DNA of 64,000 nucleotides from Albula goreensis (taxonomy: Eukaryota; Chordata; Actinopteri; Albuliformes; Albulidae). Position numbers and translations under genes: made by a program. How positions within the stretch are numbered: the stretch's first letter is position 1; every line of letters starts with the position of its first letter. The stretch spans positions 18,697,292 through 18,761,291 of the forward strand of contig CM040765.1 in assembly GCA_022829145.1 (NCBI GenBank), written 5' to 3'. Positions 13,562 to 27,932 of the stretch are shown here, in pieces. The notes beneath the pieces are model-generated. The model saw nothing but the letters and a program-made list of their open reading frames with translations. It searched no databases and was not told the origin of the DNA.

Positions 13562-15850
13562 TTAATTCAAAGCCAAGCTGAAATTCCCTATGCAGATTAT
13601 TTTCAGTCACAGATATATAAACCTCCATTTTAACATTGTAACAAAATTGCCTGTAAGTTTATATACAGATTTTGTATAACAAAACAGCTGCAATAAAACA
13701 CTTGGTACAAAAAAAATGTGTTGGCACAAAAAATGGTGGTCCTTGTCTAAAACTACTTCCTTTGTCCAGTAAAACATATGACAGTGTTTCTTAATCATCA
13801 CACTCGTGTTATGCTGGGAAGTTTTGTTGCAAGTAAAAATCTCTTGGTATTTCCTATATTTCATAACACATTATTGGGTTCAAAGCTGATTGTTGCTGTC
13901 CGCCTTATGATTTTCCAAAATCTAGTTGAGTAAATTGCTGTTTGATACATTGTTCTGGACTTGTCGAGAATGACTTTTGCTACCATCCAACTGTGACCGT
14001 ACGGTGATTGTGACGTCTTGCATGACAAGTCGAACAAAATTTTCATAAAAGTAGGCTACTGGAATGCGTGATGACGTCAGCCTATCTAGTTTAGACCCAC
14101 ATTAAATGCAGTTCATGACTAAAGGACTGTTGCCTTCATGCCAGCTCAGTGTCAAGTACACTTCAGCATGACTATGCCTTTCTTAGAGATACGGTTGCCT
14201 TATCTACTAGCTGAATTGCGGTCAAGGTCTGGAGCGAACTTTGTATATTCAGTAGCTGCATTTTCGCTGCCAGGCTACCAGCCAGCCGGGCGATCTAGTG
14301 CGTGTCAGTGCTCATTGCTTGTATGCATTGCCATTGTGCTGTATATTCTTTTATTCCTTTTTTGAAGATGATGCTGCTGCTCGTCTGACCAGGTTCCCTT
14401 TTTTCTCGCAAAAAGGGAATAAATGTCACTGGCATTTCCTTGTTAAATGAAAAGGAGAAATAAGTCAGGAGAAACATCGGTTTTGAAAAGAGATGCGGAA
14501 AAGAACAGACTTCCTCTGAACTGATCAACACGAGCTCCCGTTTCTCCCTAATTAACGTCTGTGGCAGTAAGTCATATGGAGAATGACAGAGCGAGTCTAT
14601 TTGATCTCTGTGATAAAGACAGAGCGTTTTGGCTTGGCTTTCCGTGCAAGTTCCATGTACGATTGCCAGCAGGTCATCTCCCGCTGATGTTTACATTTGA
14701 GGCGCAGCGGGGGATGGAGATCCGTTTCCCATGCAAATGCTCCTCTGATGGTATTTGATAAAGCACGAAAGCGCTGCACTGCGGGAGGATGTTAGTTCAC
14801 CCGATAGCCTTATATAATGAATGAAGGCAACTCCTTTATCCAACATATTTTCAGGAGAAGACAAACCACTTAAATGCCCCCTACAACAACAACAAAAAAA
14901 TACAAACAGAATTTTTTGTGAAAATACTATGCCTTATTCTTTACCCAGATCTAGTATTCAATGCAATTTCTATAGACCGCAATGGAATTTGGACAAAAAT
15001 TGCCGGTTAAATAAGGGCCCCTGCAGTGGCGGTGTCAAACACTGCGATTTCCCTCAAGGAACTGCCCATCCTGCCCATGGAAATCCATGTCCTGGTTTTC
15101 ACTCCAACCACTCGATAATGCCATAACCCTTCCAACTACTCTTTATGCAATACCGGCATGACTCTGTGGTAAACCACAGAATAAAGCCTGAGTAGCGGCA
15201 ATTTACACAACAAAATAACTACTGTCACTTTATATGTAGTATGTGCCAATCAATATGACTAATTTAGTAAACTGGGGAATTCATTCTCCAATAAAGAGTG
15301 CTGGATGGGGTAAAAACAAAGGATATAAACGTATTACTGTTAACACGGTTCGATGTGAAACCAATGTACTGCAATTTTACTTTGCTTAAAAACAAATAAT
15401 TGAGACAACAAAGACTTATAAGGTTGAACATAAGGCATGGGATAGATGTATATTTCAGTGGATCAGGACAGATTATGCAAAGATAATGTATTATTCCAGT
15501 AAATTGTTAAGCTTTTCAGTTAAGGTACACTGACACTCTTCTGCATTTATTAAGATGCAATGTTTATAATGATTATTATTATTGTATGAACTACAAAAAG
15601 ATGTTTATGAAGCATTATAACAGTTTTTGTTAGTCTTTGGTTAAAATGTACACAGTGGTATTTTCATAGATCCACTAAATAGCTCGCTGATTAAAAAAAG
15701 AAAACAATGAAATAACTGAATTTGTTTGAATCTTTTTAAGAAAGTGTTGAGTCCCATTCTGTTTTTATGGTCTTTCACATTCATTTTGATTTCCTGGGTG
15801 AAGTGCTGCTAAGCTACCTTTGCTGAATTACTTGAATCAAAGAGAGGGGC

Positions 15851-18800
15851 TCATAAAAACAGCTTGACAATCCGTGGCTTGAACACGGCCATCTTGCTCT
15901 TGTCCAGGTTTTTTGCCATTTCGGGGGCGAGCATTATGTCCCGGTGAGCCTCATCAAAAAGCTCCGGTCCAACCTCAGCCTTCAGCCTGTCCCGCCAGGC
16001 AGCCAGCTTCGGCCTCCCCAAAAACACATCCTCACCTGCGTAGAACGGCTGGCACACACACAGACACACACACACACACACACACAGTGAGTCACTGGGA
16101 CCAGCAGCTTTTGGCCTTGCAAACATGAATTATCAGATGATATAAATGAAAATACACAGCAGGTCTATCATGACATAAACCTTATCTTTCCTCCCCCACC
16201 CCCACCCCCCTCCATTTTACCTGCATGATCTCCACGATGGCCACCAGGTCGGCTATTGAGATTTTGTCGCCGGCGATGAAGGCCCGGTCCTGCAGGAACT
16301 TCTCCTCGAAGATCTTCAGAGAGCCGTCCAGGTCCTCCATGGCAGAGTCCATCTTCTCTTTGGGTACCTCAATTTCCATGGCCAGGGGAATCAGGAGCTG
16401 GGGACCAGAGAGGCGCAGATGCACATGGCTTAGCGGCTCAGCTACGCCAGCCAAGATCGGCTAAAACATCTCACTTTTCACACTGTATGCAAGAGAATTC
16501 CTGTGAAAAGAGTTATTCTTTGGTATTACAAACTGAGGGGGTAAGATTCGGGACTAAACATTCCTCACCAGCTCCAGAGGCCGCACACAAAGAATGTGTG
16601 AACAATGCCCTTCCTCTCCAGACAGTAGTGTAAACACAATCTCTCGCCAAATTAAGTCTTTCTATTATATCTCTCTGTGCACATCTAGTCAAACTGGCAC
16701 CTCCTTCTAGCACCCAATAAAACTTTTCTGCAGCACTGTAAACACTACCGAAAATTACTTTTACTCATGGCACTCAACTATAAAAGTAATTCAGCAGCGA
16801 TCTACACATGTTTTTATGCCCAAGGGCTGAAATAAGAGAAGGGTATATTGTTATTTAAAATTTTACCCGTTATTATGACACTTCGGAAGCCCCATGTCAC
16901 ATGTTCTTACTCATTGCTGCAATGTCCTCTTTCAGTTCAGGGAGGGTTCAGACAAGCACATGCCATCCTCTGAAAAATGTGATACCCGCTGGCACGTATT
17001 CTCATTCCACAGCCTACAGGCTGATCTTGCACAGACGTGAGTCCGAAGTACAGGTTTGTGTAGGCAGACTGTGGCCAGCAGGGGTCACTAGTGTGCAGTG
17101 ATAATAATGTGTATTGGAATTGATCTTCTTCAGGTAGCGAGGTCCATAGTTAGAGTGGCCATTTAGAGTAGTGGTGTTGATACTTTTGGGCAACCAGATT
17201 GTATGTTTATCTGTTCATATTTAAATAATCTTTTTGATCACTTTTTTTGTGGGTTTGGAGAATAACCAAATTATTCCCAAATGTCAACTGAGCTCAAAAT
17301 TCCTGCAATTTTTTCAGGTTTTACAGATTCCCCCTGGGAAAAGGTTTGTTTGAAGTGCCTTGTGGCATTCATGGAAATGGGGCTACTCACAACAGTAGAT
17401 TATTTTCAGCTGTACAGATTTTATGAGTTTTTGGGGTTAAACCCTTTTGGAGACCCTTACTCTTCCATTCCTTATCTGAGGGAGCCGTCAGGTTAAAACA
17501 TTACATTACATTAAGGGCATTTATTAGACGCTCTTATCCAGAGCGACTTACAAGGCAGAGTGCATAAGAATGGTACAAAAAGTGCAAAGATAACCCTAGA
17601 GAGGGGTAAAGTCCCAAGTGCCAGAGGTGACCGAATAGATCAGGAATCCCCTACAAACTATCTAAGGAGAAAATAAACAACAACAGCCTAGGTTAAAAAC
17701 AAATCACAGTTAAAAAAGGTCACAGAGGCCACTCCCCCAGCGCACCTTCAGCCAGAGGACCTTGGAGCCGTGCATGCGTATGGCAGAGTGCTGCCAGGAC
17801 AGGTACTCGTTAACGCGGGCTCGTTTCTGCAGGTCTGCTGGGTACCAGTGGTCCGGGGTGCCGAACTTCTCCGCCATGTACATCAGGATCGCAACACTGG
17901 GAAACAAGACAAGGCAAGGTAATATGTGGTTTAAATAGGTTACAGCCGCTACGTCCAATTAGGATTTCTGAACTCTATTATAACCTTATGGGACCACGGA
18001 CGTATATGCAGTCGAACGTGCCTGAATGGATGTTATGTGGTGCGTACCTGTATTTATTTATGCTGCGGGGTGTTTGATGAATCAGTTCGGTTAAAATGCC
18101 TTGCTCAAAGGTATACACTTCTGCATGTGTTGGACTGCATTCTCTGTACCTCATCCTCACCCCACAGCCAGTGCGCATTTTAAGGAAGTGAAGTTGGGTT
18201 TCACTCGGGTAAAGTACATTGAAAAGTGATATTTATTTCTTTGTGTCAAGAGTTTATATATGTAAGTCATTTACAAAAACAAGAGTGTGCAGTCCACTCT
18301 CTTTATCTGGTCTTTTATGCTTTGAAACTTTTTATTTAGACTTAAATGTGTGTTATTTAGTATAATCTTCCCTTTTATCCAGGGCTATTCAACTACATGT
18401 CCTTAAGGCCACGGCATCTGCAGGAATTTGCTCTGACCATAGACTGCGCCACTTAATTTCACTAGTTTATCACCCTTGTCTGCGAGGTGAGCTGGTAAGT
18501 GAAATCAGGTGATGTAGTGCGGTTTGCAAAGCTCCTGCAGACGCTGCAGCGGTCCTCAGGACTCAGGGTTGTATCGCCCTGCTGTATGACTCTGCCCCTG
18601 CCCTGGCCGATGTCGTGGGTTGGAGCGGTCCTGCACCTCTCGGACAGGGTGAAGTCTCCATCACGGATGGCGGGCACTTTAGACACCATGTTGATCTTCC
18701 TGAATTCCTCTCCATACTGCTCCCCTGTGAGAAACACCAGGCCACATTTTACATTTACATCAGAAACCTAAGCATGCAGCAGATGCCTTTATCCAGAATG

Positions 18801-20475
18801 AGTTACACAGCTTACGTTTTTACACACTATCCATTTACACAGCTGGGTATTTACTGACCTGAATCTGTTTACCAGTGTACTAAATGGACACCGTATAATT
18901 AATAAGTCACTGCTAACAAACAGTTTTCAATACCGCAGATTACTGAGGTGTGCTTGATGTGCTTGAGTGGCATCACAGATATGTGCACAAAGGTTCAGCC
19001 AACACCCCCACCCCCACCAAAAAAAACATTAAAAAAAGGAAATGATTGTGACTGCATACAAAGTTGTGGGGCACCACCAAAATCATAAAAAATCACCAGC
19101 GGCAAAGCACTACAGCACTTTTTCTATGGGAAGGCAATCAGGCAGACGTGGCACACACGTTTTAATGAAGAGCCTAAACCGCCTATACATCATCAGTCCC
19201 CTTTCTGGTGCTTAACTATGACATCATAACCACTAGTCTCATCATCATCACCATAACAACGAGCCCTTCTCATTCCGAAATGCTGCAGTACTGCCCTACA
19301 GAGCTTCCATTATTATGCACTTTGCTAATGTGTCCGCAGCCAGTTACTAAATCTGACCAATATCTGTAGTGGGGGGTTCAGGAACTGCTGACCGGCCAAC
19401 CAACTCCACTGTAAAAAATCTGGTGGTGTCAGATAGCAGGAAGCCAGGACAGACAAGTTAAAGAAGCAAAGCAAGCTGCTCTGCTGGACAATCAGCATGC
19501 TGAGTCAAGACTAATGCAAAGTGTAATCTAAATCAACGTGGAGTCGAAGGTGCTCGAACACTGGTTCAATGGCCTTATGATTGGTCCGTTTTCCAGTGCT
19601 ACTGGAAGTCTCAATGCCACATATTCTGCCAAGTCATCCAGCAGATCTTCAAATTTAGCCTGCCACTCCGAACTAAATATTTAACTATATACGTAACTGG
19701 GATCAAAACAGAGCTGGGTGCAAGGTGCACGGTGGCCATGCAACTACGACTACTGTAGTTGCTCTACTAGTTTAACTGTTTAATTCTCAGCTGTTATATT
19801 GCGTCATTCAAAGTTATTGTCCTCGAATGTGCACGCCTTCAGAAGGGCGTCTAAAATTTACTACTTAGAACTTACTTAAATTTAGAAACATATGTTCTTT
19901 ACGCTATCCGTAGGATTTTTCTTTTAAAATCTTTCAATCAACACTTTTTATGGTGCACACGCATGCATGGTAACAGTTGAAAACCAAGCTTTCATGCAAC
20001 AAAAGTAAAATATAATCCGATGGAATGAGAAAACAAGCACGAGTCCTCAAAGACAGGTGTAAGACTGTCAGCTAACTACAAGACAATTTAAGGAAAGTTA
20101 TTTCTCTTAGTTCAGTGCACAGTATAGTACAAATTTTCGAGGGTATGCTACTTCACATTACTTTAACTTAACATTACAGCCTTTGAATATCAAGGTTAAT
20201 AGGTTTTTTTTTTCTTATACGACATTTAATTCGTGTGCGATTATATTTTCGGTATTTAGTTAAGAAATCACTTTAGCCGCTAAGCTCTTCTCAACTCGAC
20301 ACAACCTCTCGCATTGAGTTGACACCAGTTTTCAGTAGGGCGTCAAGCGCTCTCTCGACTTACCTTCGAAAAGCGCTATCTTTTTGAATTCAAAAGGAAT
20401 TTTGTTTTTCTTTGCAAAGATGAACACCGACCGACAAGGCTGTGAATACAGATCGAGATAAAGCTCCAGGACCAT
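15851..20475 (-). CDS. gstt1: Glutathione S-transferase theta (exons 20475-20364, 18724-18637, 17896-17746, 16397-16221, 16048-15851)
   Basis: Cytosolic theta-class GST: conjugates glutathione to electrophiles such as small halogenated compounds and epoxides. Five exons join in phase to 241 residues; human GSTT1 has 240. Exon 1 reads MVLELYLDLYSQPCRSVFIF with the theta-class catalytic serine at position 11. Exon 2 carries VSKVPAIRDGDFTLSE, the glutathione-binding cis-proline region of the thioredoxin-like domain. Exon 3 has DHWYPADLQKRARVNEYLSW, opening the helical domain. Exon 4 contains KISIADLVAIVEIM, and exon 5 FLGRPKLAAWRDRLK, ending KLFL then TGA. All splice sites are GT-AG. The frame is intact. 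Which fish paralog (gstt1a, gstt1b or other) cannot be settled here. It lies next to ddt, as GSTT genes do in mammals. Confidence 0.95.
17495..17590 (-). repeat. V-SINE-like conserved segment
   Basis: ACATTACATTACATTAAGGG then CATTTATTAGACGCTCTTAT and CCAGAGCGACTTACA is the complement of the conserved CTCTGGATAAGAGCGTCTG segment of fish tRNA-headed SINEs. Minus-strand copy in the GST intron between exons 3 and 4. Confidence 0.65.
18742..18830 (-). repeat. V-SINE-like fragment
   Basis: Degenerate copy: CATTTACATCAGAAACC, then GCAGATGCCTTTATCCAGAA and TGAGTTACACAGC. Starts about 18 bp from the acceptor of GST exon 2, in the preceding intron. Confidence 0.5.
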
Positions 20476-23400
20476 TTTGAAAGTTTTCAGTGCAAAGACA
20501 GCGAGCGCTTTCACAGACCCCGAGCGAATGGGAGAACGAGCAGATCAGGGATCTTGTACTGGAGTAAAAGTCAAACGCCACTCCCCAAAACTCTCCTTGG
20601 CTTCAGTTCATTAAAAAAAAAAAAAAAAAAAAGATTTTTTAGACATTCCTATGTAATTTTGTCAAACTAATAACTTTATTCAATTTCTTCAATGCTTAAG
20701 ACCAACACATTACACTATGAGCGTAGCACACCAGAGGAAAATAAGTTTTTCGGATCCTAAACTTTTTGGGTTCTTCTTTTGGGTTTTTGTGGGACAGTCC
20801 TTGCAAACCAGCTGTGCAACAGTTACACAATTTCACATCTCAGTTTCACTACAGACTTACATTTACGTTTTCAGAGTAAACAGAAACTTCCTTATTCAGA
20901 TTTACAGAACGTGTCTTAGTGATTCTCCTTACGTCAATGTTTATTTGTATTATCTACAATATTTCAGGAGATCATACTGGCAGGAACTCATGCGTAAGTG
21001 TTGTGAACACAGTATCACATTCGCTAAGTAGGCTGTGTTAACCTGTGTTCCGTAACCTGTATTTAGAAACTAAATTATGTCACTAGGAAATAATGGTTCG
21101 TACCAACTAGCAAGCCTAATTTATTTTCCGTAAGTCTTGCAGGTAGCATCGTTACTGCAGAATGTAAGGCTAATTAATGAATTGCCAAAAACATAGGTTA
21201 TGTTGGGTGTTTTTGTGCGTTTTTCGTTTCTGCTATGAAGCAACGATGCATGTGTGGTTTGCTGGTTGATATGACAGCTCAAAACTATTTTTAGTCTAGT
21301 TCCTCTTTTATCTTTAACTTGTATTTATGCTTAGTGCATGATCCATATTCATCAGGTATCTCCATTTTTCATAATGTTAACTGCCGTTATCATTGTCTTG
21401 AAGGTTGAAAAATGAAAACATCTTCGAGAGTTATGCAATGACTGAATAGAAACCAATACTCTTTAGAGCAGAATACAAATTTTTTGCATTGTAGTTTATA
21501 CTGTTGCAGGTCCACTTCTCCAAAGGGAACAATGAAGATCTACTGAAACTGAAATCTAACCCCAACCATTGCAGCCAGTTGGGTTACATTTTCAGAGTCA
21601 TGAAGCACATGTTATCCACAGAGATTTGCAACATGAGAGAAACTCATCCACAAGTTTCCAAAGCAGCAGTGGTGCAATTCTGGCTAGAGAAAGAAAAAAC
21701 ACTCCCAGACCTCAGTATAAAAGGTCTTTGTTTCTTTTGGATGAATGCAATTTCTCTGAGATGACCGAGAAGGGTACAAGCACGAATTTGTCTGAGAATA
21801 ATTCCATTAAAGGGGAACTCCACCCATAAAATCAGTTTTGTTTGTTCCTTCTTTCCCTCTGTGTAAATTGGGTGGCCTCCATTTCATTTGAGGAGACCAA
21901 ATCCCTTATCTGTATCTGCAAAAAAAAAAAAAAAAAAAAAAAACGATGAAGTCACTTGGATTTAACTCCTCATTCTCTTTTCCTTTAAGCCAGTGATGGT
22001 GTCTGAATTGGAGAATGGTCCATTCATGCTGACAAATCTGCTGTCTTTGTTTCTTTTATGAGGTCACAATAGCAATGATTAAAACATAACTGATGGTTTG
22101 GAGTCTTCTTAACTGCAGTGCCTGCTAAGTGCTCTGAATTCTATACGGTCTCAGAAAGGGGAAGGGTTATATCTGGGTGATGTCATTGTTTGGGGTGGAG
22201 CTCTGTACATTTTGTCTGTGGCTAAATTATTGCATGTGACACTTTTGAGACAGGAAACAATTATTGTTAAATTGAAATGCTTTAGTTGCTGCTGAAATTT
22301 GAATTCAACCCTGCAGGTCCCAGAGAACTTTGAAGGAAAGATGTAATGAATCAAAACATGTAAGCATATGAATTTTATAATTAATACTAGTAAACAGATG
22401 TTGGTCATCTGCCAGAATTGTACCGGCATCTGAAGAGTTAATGCATTTCAAATAGAAGTTTTACTCTGGTCTGGACTGAGCACCAGATTACAACTGTCAA
22501 TTATTTACATAATCACCTGTTACTGAATTGTGTTTTGGGGCTGCTACTGGGTGTATTAATTTGTATTAACTTGTTTGCAACTTTATCATTTCACGTCATT
22601 GAAAGGTTAATCAATGAGCATGCAGTAGTATCTTATGTTTTTGACACGTTCGGCATCTGGGCCTATACCTCCCTCTGTATTTCAGCCCTGATCTATGCCC
22701 ATCTGTGTTACAAATCACCTTGACTAAGAAATACCTGTACTGTAATGCAGTTAATGGACCATAGGTCAGAGATAGCAAAACTAAACCTATCTGGTTTATC
22801 ATTTATAGTTATACTTTCTACCATTTGTACACATGATCAGTGACATCAAACTATTTAGAAGTATGAGTTATTGAAAGGTGAAATGAAGTGGTTGGAGCAT
22901 CCAGCTCTTTGGTTTGACAACATGCTTGCTAGGGGGCAGAGCAGTAGAGAGGGTGGAGCTAAATAGCTGTAGGTGGTGCCAGTTGGATCTGCCGTGCCAG
23001 TTGGCTCTGCCTCATGGCAGAGGTTCCTCACCAGACAGTTGCCAAGGTAACACAGAGGGTGCAGGCTCAAATCCAAGGTGGGGTACTGCCATCCTTGAGT
23101 AAGGCACTAAATTAGACTTCAGTGTTTTTGGTAAATACATGCTTTGCTGTATAAATGGATTGTGTGTAAAACCTGTGCAAGTTACACTGAGGCATCTGCC
23201 ATGCAATTAAATCACAATAATACACACTAATACACAATTAAATCAGTAAATAACCCTAAAACCCTAATGCATGAACTTAATGATACATATGATACATTGT
23301 AGCTGGATGACATCAGTAAGGTGGCTTACTATCTCTGATGGTAACAGCTCACTATTCTCCCTGTTCTTTGTCAAATCACACTGGATGCATTTGTGCAACT

Positions 23401-23624
23401 CACTCTGGACAGGAGCAACCACTAAATGCCTGGATGCACACGAGTACATGTAAAACGTAGCGGTGGAATTCATCCTGACCAATTAGAGCTTACATCTGAG
23501 AAGCTTTGAGGTCTCAGTTGAACAGATTAACAATGCAAGTGCTGGAATTTCGTATCGGTTGGGGTATCTGCACTGACTTATAGGTAAACCAGGCCTTTAC
23601 CTTTCAGGGCCATCGCCCCAAAAC
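20476..23624. other. Intergenic region between GST theta and the ddt side
   Basis: No supported gene. A splice-like acceptor followed by an open stretch at 21511-21764 (reading VHFSKGNNEDLLKLKS on +) is not recognised and lacks linked exons. Long A runs at about 20612-20632 and 21920-21943 suggest retroelement tails. The minus-strand start of the GST gene makes the first few hundred bases its promoter; no TATA box was seen. Confidence 0.45.
22875..23205 (+). repeat. tRNA-derived SINE
   Basis: A head with GTGGTTGGAGCATCCAGC, then a B-box-like GGCTCAAATCC (about 23066-23076), CCTTGAGTAAGGCACTAAAT, TATAAATGGATTGTGTGTAA and a degenerate tail before AATACACAATAA. The same landmarks recur in the 39580-39757 copy. 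Divergence suggests an old insertion. Confidence 0.55.
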
Positions 23625-24120
23625 CTACCTCATCCCCTCCGTGTCAGCCCAATAATAACTGGTTTTTAGGGGTGACCATTTTGGGTAAATAATCACAGCA
23701 AGAACAATACATATACTGTATAGTTTGTAGGCAGACAAGTCAGGAAGAGCATACAGGGAATTGTACAGGACACTGAAGCACATACCACATGGAGGACACA
23801 TATGAAAGTAGTTTCGGAGTGCATGTCCCCTTCAAGTTTGTTTTAATTCTAGAAGAATCTTTAGAGTTGTACACATTCATCTACAGATCCAAGCGCAAGC
23901 CTTGTGTTTATACAGCTCTTACAGTTTGCTCTTTGTTCAAAGAATGTAAATATGTAGATTAAAACCACATTTCAGACACCCTGCTAACTTACGGTCTACA
24001 ACTCAAATCACACATTCGGTCCACAAACTTATGATTTTACCTGACGTACCGTTCAAAAGGGTTCTGAGCAAAGTGACCCGTATAACTTCTGTAGCCCACT
24101 ATGTGGGCGTGTATGTCCTC
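23625..24120 (-). CDS. Tentative partial gene, two minus-strand exons (24120-24041, 23658-23625)
   Basis: A strong acceptor (pyrimidine tract then TATAG) precedes an 80-nt open exon reading EDIHAHIVGYRSYTGHF and AQNPFERYV, ended by CAG/GTAAAA. A second acceptor 382 bp on adds YYWADTEGMR then TAG in matching phase. The composition is protein-like rather than repeat-like. No 5' exon or start codon was found, and I do not recognise the protein. It lies 141 bp past the ddt stop on the same strand. It could be a separate small gene, an alternative ddt 3' end, or chance. Splice signals are seen; the gene is inference. Confidence 0.25.
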
Positions 24121-24260
24121 CTATAGAGGAAGGGAAAGAAGATTAATCTAATACTACCGCTGGAGAATCTCACTGTAGTAAGACAGGTCCACGTGTGATC
24201 GCACGAAATGGCTGGCGCTGTGCACCCTTCAGGGAAAACGCGGTGCGCGTCTCCTGTCCT

Positions 24261-25249
<989 letters not shown>

Positions 25250-27000
25250 GGTTTTTGCACAAATTCCTGTTCCACCTCTTAAGCTAAAAATGAAAATAAC
25301 CTTTCTCAGGGCGGAACGTGATTGATAGTCGCGGGATGGCAGCAGGTTTCAATTTGCACCGAAGACAATCTCACGCCTCTTCTTGCGATTGGCTGGATGT
25401 CTCACCCTCTTCGTCTCATTGGTTTACATAAAAACGCCCTTGACGTCCACCATGACCAGCCTCTCAAATGCTGACCCACAATGGATGGGTCCACGCAGTC
25501 ATCATTAGATTTAACAGCCAATCAAATCACTTATAAGATTTGTGAAAGAACTATTCTGCTTGCTAAGCAATGTTGGTGAAAAGAACAAGATGATTATTGT
25601 TTTAAACGTAGACGTTGCCCTCAAATGTGCAATAATTCTATGATAGACATTGCTCCAAAGTATATTAGTACCAGTTAATGATGAACGTTTCCTACTGATT
25701 AATGAGGTTGCAGGTGCCGTTTGAGAGAGTTGTAAGTAAACCAATGTGTTAAAGTATTGTGCTCTTCTGTGAGAAGCACGCTTTCCACATGACACGTACA
25801 TGGCATCCATAAGGAAAGCACGTGAGTATATTTTAACCACCGCCATGGCTAAATATATCATGGGTTTCTTAATTATTACCATGGCTCTTCACCAAGTCTT
25901 TTTCCTTCATGGGTAACCCACTAGGTTTTGACAATCTTACTCATACATATAGACAGACCAATTATGTTTAACAGGGATAAACGGCCCTGGTCTGGGAGCA
26001 TCAAAGACACTTCTGATTTTTTCTCCACTCAGACTCCCAAATACATAATGTTAATTATTGTAAGGTTTGGTGGATGCAGAGTTTCACCACTCTGACTGAA
26101 TATTCAGGCTCAGGTAAGCTTAATAATTGCTGAAACTTCAAAAAAGAGCTTGGAAATAATGAAAACCAGACTCCATCTCAGCCACTCCAGAGATAGGGTT
26201 GTCTGCCGCTGATACGACATTCAGCAAGTTTGCACTGGAATGGATGTTTAATTGAAATATTTTTGTTTGGATTAGTGTTAGTTGTGTTTGCACAAGCCAA
26301 AAATGTTATCTAATCTTTGGTTATATCTGGGTGATGATTCAAATGCAAAGCCATTGTGTTTGTGTAGGGAAAATACACACACAACAGGAACACACATCTT
26401 AGCCACAATCACTCAAGCTAAAATCAGTAAGTCATTTTTAAAGAATTCCAGAATTTCATGCAGTTTCATGCAAATTGTATTTTTTTCCCACTGTTTCTCT
26501 GTGAGGTATTTCATTCTTGCGTACCTGTTTTCAAGGTGCACATTTTGAACAGTGCTTTGAAAATAGGATTGGAATAGCAGTCAAGTCTTAGTTATAGACT
26601 GTCCCAAGACTAGTTTTCCAAACTTGTAACCAATAATGCTTTAAAAATGGCCAAATGATTTTTTAAATATCTTGACTGCAGTCAAGAAGTTTGAGTGCTT
26701 CGTTTGAAAAAGCATTTGAATGCAAAATACAAATCACATCAAAGTTAACATACTGCAATTGTTCCTTTATTTGTTAAAAAAAAAAACTCTGCTTGGCTTT
26801 GTGTGGAAAATGCCACTAAATTAGTAGACTTTCGTTCATGTTCTGCAAGAGGTCAAATTTGTGTTTGTGGACACATCCAGATCAAGCACAGCAAATGGTT
26901 CAATTCACATTTTTTATCAACTTTTGATTAAACCTGAATTATAGATGTACAAAAGATGTGTATAATCCAAAGAAGTGCAAACACAGTCACATTTAAACAG
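25250..27000. other. Intergenic region between ddt and chchd10
   Basis: No exon or known RNA seen on either strand. The first 200 bases upstream of ddt are GC-richer and contain two CCAAT-type boxes on the minus strand (ATTGG near 25390 and 25420), which may serve the ddt promoter. The rest is plain AT-rich sequence. Confidence 0.5.
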
Positions 27001-27004
27001 TCAT

Positions 27005-27010
27005 TTTATT
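27005..27010 (-). terminator. chchd10 polyadenylation signal
   Basis: AATAAA on the minus strand (TTTATT on +), about 176 bp after the chchd10 stop codon. Fits a short 3' untranslated region. Confidence 0.65.
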
Positions 27011-27185
27011 TTACAACTTAATATACAGTACAGCACTACGAATCCAAAAATATTCACTTCATGTCTACGGAGACACCAGTTGGTACAGCAGGTGAAGAGT
27101 TTATTGTCACAGCTCAGAGTCTGTTGTGAGAGCAGCTGAAGGTCAGTTGAGTGTTCTGTCTACTTGACCACGCCCCTTCCCAGTG

Positions 27186-27669
27186 TCACACCAGAGATTG
27201 CACACCTAAGGTGGCAAAAAAAAAAAAAACAAGGCCAAGGTTATACAGTGATGTTAATGGCAGATTTATGGCACATTAATAACACTTGAGTCTTCACAGT
27301 GAACAAACACAGAGACATGTGTATCATCAGTCTACTAAAGCACCTTTTTCCATTGAATATGTTTTATTATGACACTTATTGCACCTCAACACAAATCCTG
27401 TATTTATTTCTATATATGCAGTTCAAGTGACAACCACATTTGTTTGGTAGAACTAGTACCATTCCATATAAGCATGTAACGGAGCACGAACCTCAACAAA
27501 ATCCAAAATGGGTTACTATTTCACTGAATCTCTTCCAAGTGTGAGAAAAGGCTTAGTGTGTGTGTGTGTGTATGTGTGTGTGAGAAAGGCTGTGTGTGTG
27601 TATGTGAAAAGCAATGTGTGTGTGAGAAAGGCTAAGTGTGTGTGTGAGAGAGAGAAAGACTAAGTGAGT

Positions 27670-27734
<65 letters not shown>

Positions 27735-27883
27735 AGAAAGGCTAAGTATGTGTATGGGTGTGTCTGTGTAATAGGCTATGTGCGTGTGTGTGTGTGTGTG
27801 TGTGAGAGAGAGGCTAAGTGTGTGTGTGTGTGTGTGTGTGTGAGAAAGGCTAAGTATGTGTGTGGGTGTGTCTGTATAAAAGG

Positions 27884-27932
<49 letters not shown>

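Noticed and set aside
20717..21764. Possible plus-strand gene divergent from the GST gene, with acceptor before 21511
   Set aside because: Frames on both sides of the putative introns do not join into a plausible protein, and the reading VHFSKGNNEDLLKLKS is unfamiliar. A noncoding transcript remains possible.
22535..22723. 62-codon hydrophobic plus-strand frame resembling a two-helix membrane protein
   Set aside because: T-rich sequence gives hydrophobic residues by chance; no splice partners, Kozak context or recognisable family.
23245..23270. CCCTAAAACCCTAA as a telomere-like interstitial repeat
   Set aside because: Only about two units and imperfect; too short to be meaningful.
24122..24260. 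Extension of ddt beyond its TAG in the same frame, joining the EDIHAHIV exon
   Set aside because: The frame does continue open to a GTGAGA donor, but it needs stop-codon readthrough and the added residues look random. Ordinary 3' untranslated sequence is simpler.
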